Below, in pieces: positions 63,100 to 64,000 of a stretch of DNA of 64,000 nt; within the stretch, counting starts at the first letter, position 1, and the number at the start of each line of letters is the position of its first letter. Source of the stretch: DASXYG01 sp036502625 (GTDB lineage: Bacteria > Actinomycetota > Actinomycetes > Streptosporangiales > Streptosporangiaceae); the NCBI GenBank assembly GCA_036502625.1, contig DASXYG010000018.1, positions 4,050 through 68,049 of the forward strand. The letters run 5' to 3'. A program made the translations under genes and the position numbers. The notes under the pieces are model-generated. The model made no database searches, was not told where the DNA came from, and saw only the letters and a program-made list of their open reading frames with translations.

Positions 63100-63647
63100 G
63101 CGCGGCTCCTCCATGAGGATGCGCGACCAAGGTCGCGGGGGGCGGTCGCGCGGGGCGGTCGCGGGGGCGGCCCTTCCCGAGCCGAGCCCAGGGCCCCACC
63201 GAGACCGCCCGCTGAGGGGGCTCTGCCAAGGGCGCAGCCTCGCGGCCTAACCATGAGGATGCGCAACGAAGGTCGCGGAAAACGCTGTCGCGCGCAGCGT
63301 GGCCTTTGCACCCCCCGAGGCATCTCCACCAAGAGCGGCAGCCTCGCGGCCCAGCCACGAACACGCATAACCAAGGTCGCGGGAAGACAGTCGCGCGGAG
63401 CGCGGCCTTTCCCCGGCCGCGCCCGAGGACCCCCCAAGACCGGGCCGCTAGAGGCGGTAGCCCTGCGGGCCAACCACGAGGATGCGTAACCAGGGTCGCG
63501 GGGGCACTGTCGCGCGGAGCGCGGCCTTTCGCAGGCCACGCCCGAGGACCATCGAGACGGGCGCGCTGGAGGCGGCATCCCCCGCGGCCCAACCACGAAC
63601 ACGCGGACCAAGGCCGCGGGAAGGCAGTCGCGCGGAGCGCGGCCTTT
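63100..63647 (+). repeat. Repeat array 4: five rightward copies, first one degenerate
   Basis: No gene is seen from 63089 to 64000. Copies end in GGCC(T)TT near 63175 (degenerate), 63307, 63410, 63529 and 63647, with periods of 103-132. The stem arms vary between copies (AAGGTCGCG, AGGGTCGCG, AAGGCCGCG with CGCGGCCTT or CGTGGCCTT) and can pair in each. All point away from the SnoaL-like gene. Confidence 0.88.
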
Positions 63648-63729
63648 ATCGCCGCTGAGGGGGGCTCACATCAGGAGTGATGAGCCCCGCGCCGAGCCAG
63701 GATGCGCGCTTTGAGGATCTGCGGGCGGG

Positions 63730-63930
63730 GGAGGTGGCGGAGGTCCGGGGGGAGCCGCGGTCGCGGTGGGGCGGGGGGCACGGTGGCGCGGGGGCTGAGC
63801 CAGGGTGCCGTGGTTGCGGTGGGGAGAGGGCCGTGGCGCGGGGTGAGGCCAGGGTGCCACCGTTGCGGTGGGGTGAGGGGGCGGCTGAGGTGGTGGGGAC
63901 GGAGGGTGCACGGTCGCGGTAGGGCGGGCG
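63730..63930 (+). repeat. G-rich minisatellite with a ~49-base tandem unit
   Basis: Two adjacent units (about 63779-63830 and 63831-63880) share a GCCAGGGTGCC core and GTTGCGGTGGGG at 49-base spacing, with a weaker earlier copy. The plus strand to 64000 has long G tracts and very few C outside the units. Open frames on either strand have low complexity and no start signal, so no gene is called. Confidence 0.6.
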
Positions 63931-64000
63931 CGGCCGGGTGGTGTGGGTGCCGGGGGGAGAAGGGGCGGGGTGGGAGAAGGGGGGTCGGAGTAGGGGGTGG

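Noticed and set aside
63666..63922. Two opposite frames in the G-rich end region
   Set aside because: Low-complexity Pro/His or Gly/Arg strings from a minisatellite, no ribosome site.

Overview
The window is about 73% G+C by eye and fully bacterial. It has many GTG starts, 1-8 base gene overlaps, and typical actinomycete families (LCP cell-wall ligase, GtrA, DUF3099, DUF5313, DUF6082, F420-type nitroreductase, IdeR-type iron box, acyl-CoA carboxylase epsilon subunit). Gene order matches the mycobacterial fadE25-purE-purK-GtrA / PH-domain protein-birA-accD5-accE-accA block, but other genes are interspersed. I infer a filamentous actinomycete of the Actinomadura/Thermomonosporaceae type; genus is not proven by the sequence.

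Layout. 1-2.5 kb: a truncated beta-propeller membrane protein and a divergent low-complexity protein. 2.5-9.8 kb: one leftward eight-gene operon that looks like a cell-surface glycerol-phosphate polymer or phospholipid pathway: a TagGH-like ABC exporter, two CDP-alcohol phosphotransferases, a cytidylyltransferase, an sn-glycerol-1-phosphate dehydrogenase-like enzyme, a DUF5941-like membrane protein and a GT2 glycosyltransferase. 10-16 kb: an IspD/TarI cytidylyltransferase, a glycerophosphodiesterase, another GT2, an LCP ligase and two paralogous membrane proteins. 16-27 kb: TetR/VOC pair, methyltransferase-like protein, acyl-CoA dehydrogenase, UDP-glucose dehydrogenase, CoA-binding protein, purE-purK, GtrA, a two-component system, and an iron-regulated bfd-bfr pair. 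28-38 kb: small oxidoreductases, a glycine betaine ABC importer next to a choline oxidase, a HAD phosphatase and two GNAT acetyltransferases. 39-56 kb: adenylate cyclase, DUF3099, PH-domain protein, birA, an HTH/Clp-N pair, ppc, two ABC-2 exporters, and acyl-CoA carboxylase genes accD-accE-accA. 56-63 kb: a Gly-rich TPM-like protein, a DUF5313 protein that seems to start at CTG, an MFS transporter, DUF6879 and DUF6082 proteins, a flavin disulfide reductase of the LpdA/quinone-reductase type, a gamma-glutamylcyclotransferase and a SnoaL-like protein.

Four gene-free stretches (27.1-28.1, 30.1-30.9, 38.2-39.0 and 63.1-63.65 kb) are built from one family of about 78-bp repeats. On one strand each repeat can fold into a 9-bp RNA stem ending in a short U run. 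Differences between copies mostly keep pairing through G-U wobble or Watson-Crick changes. This repeat family is the most unusual thing in the window. Apparent long open frames across these arrays are not genes.

How the genes work together. The left third appears devoted to making, exporting (ABC pair) and anchoring (LCP) a phosphodiester-linked envelope polymer. The middle combines osmoprotection (betaine uptake plus choline oxidation), iron storage and purine synthesis. The right half supplies acyl-CoA carboxylation (biotin ligase, beta, epsilon and alpha subunits) and anaplerosis (PEP carboxylase).
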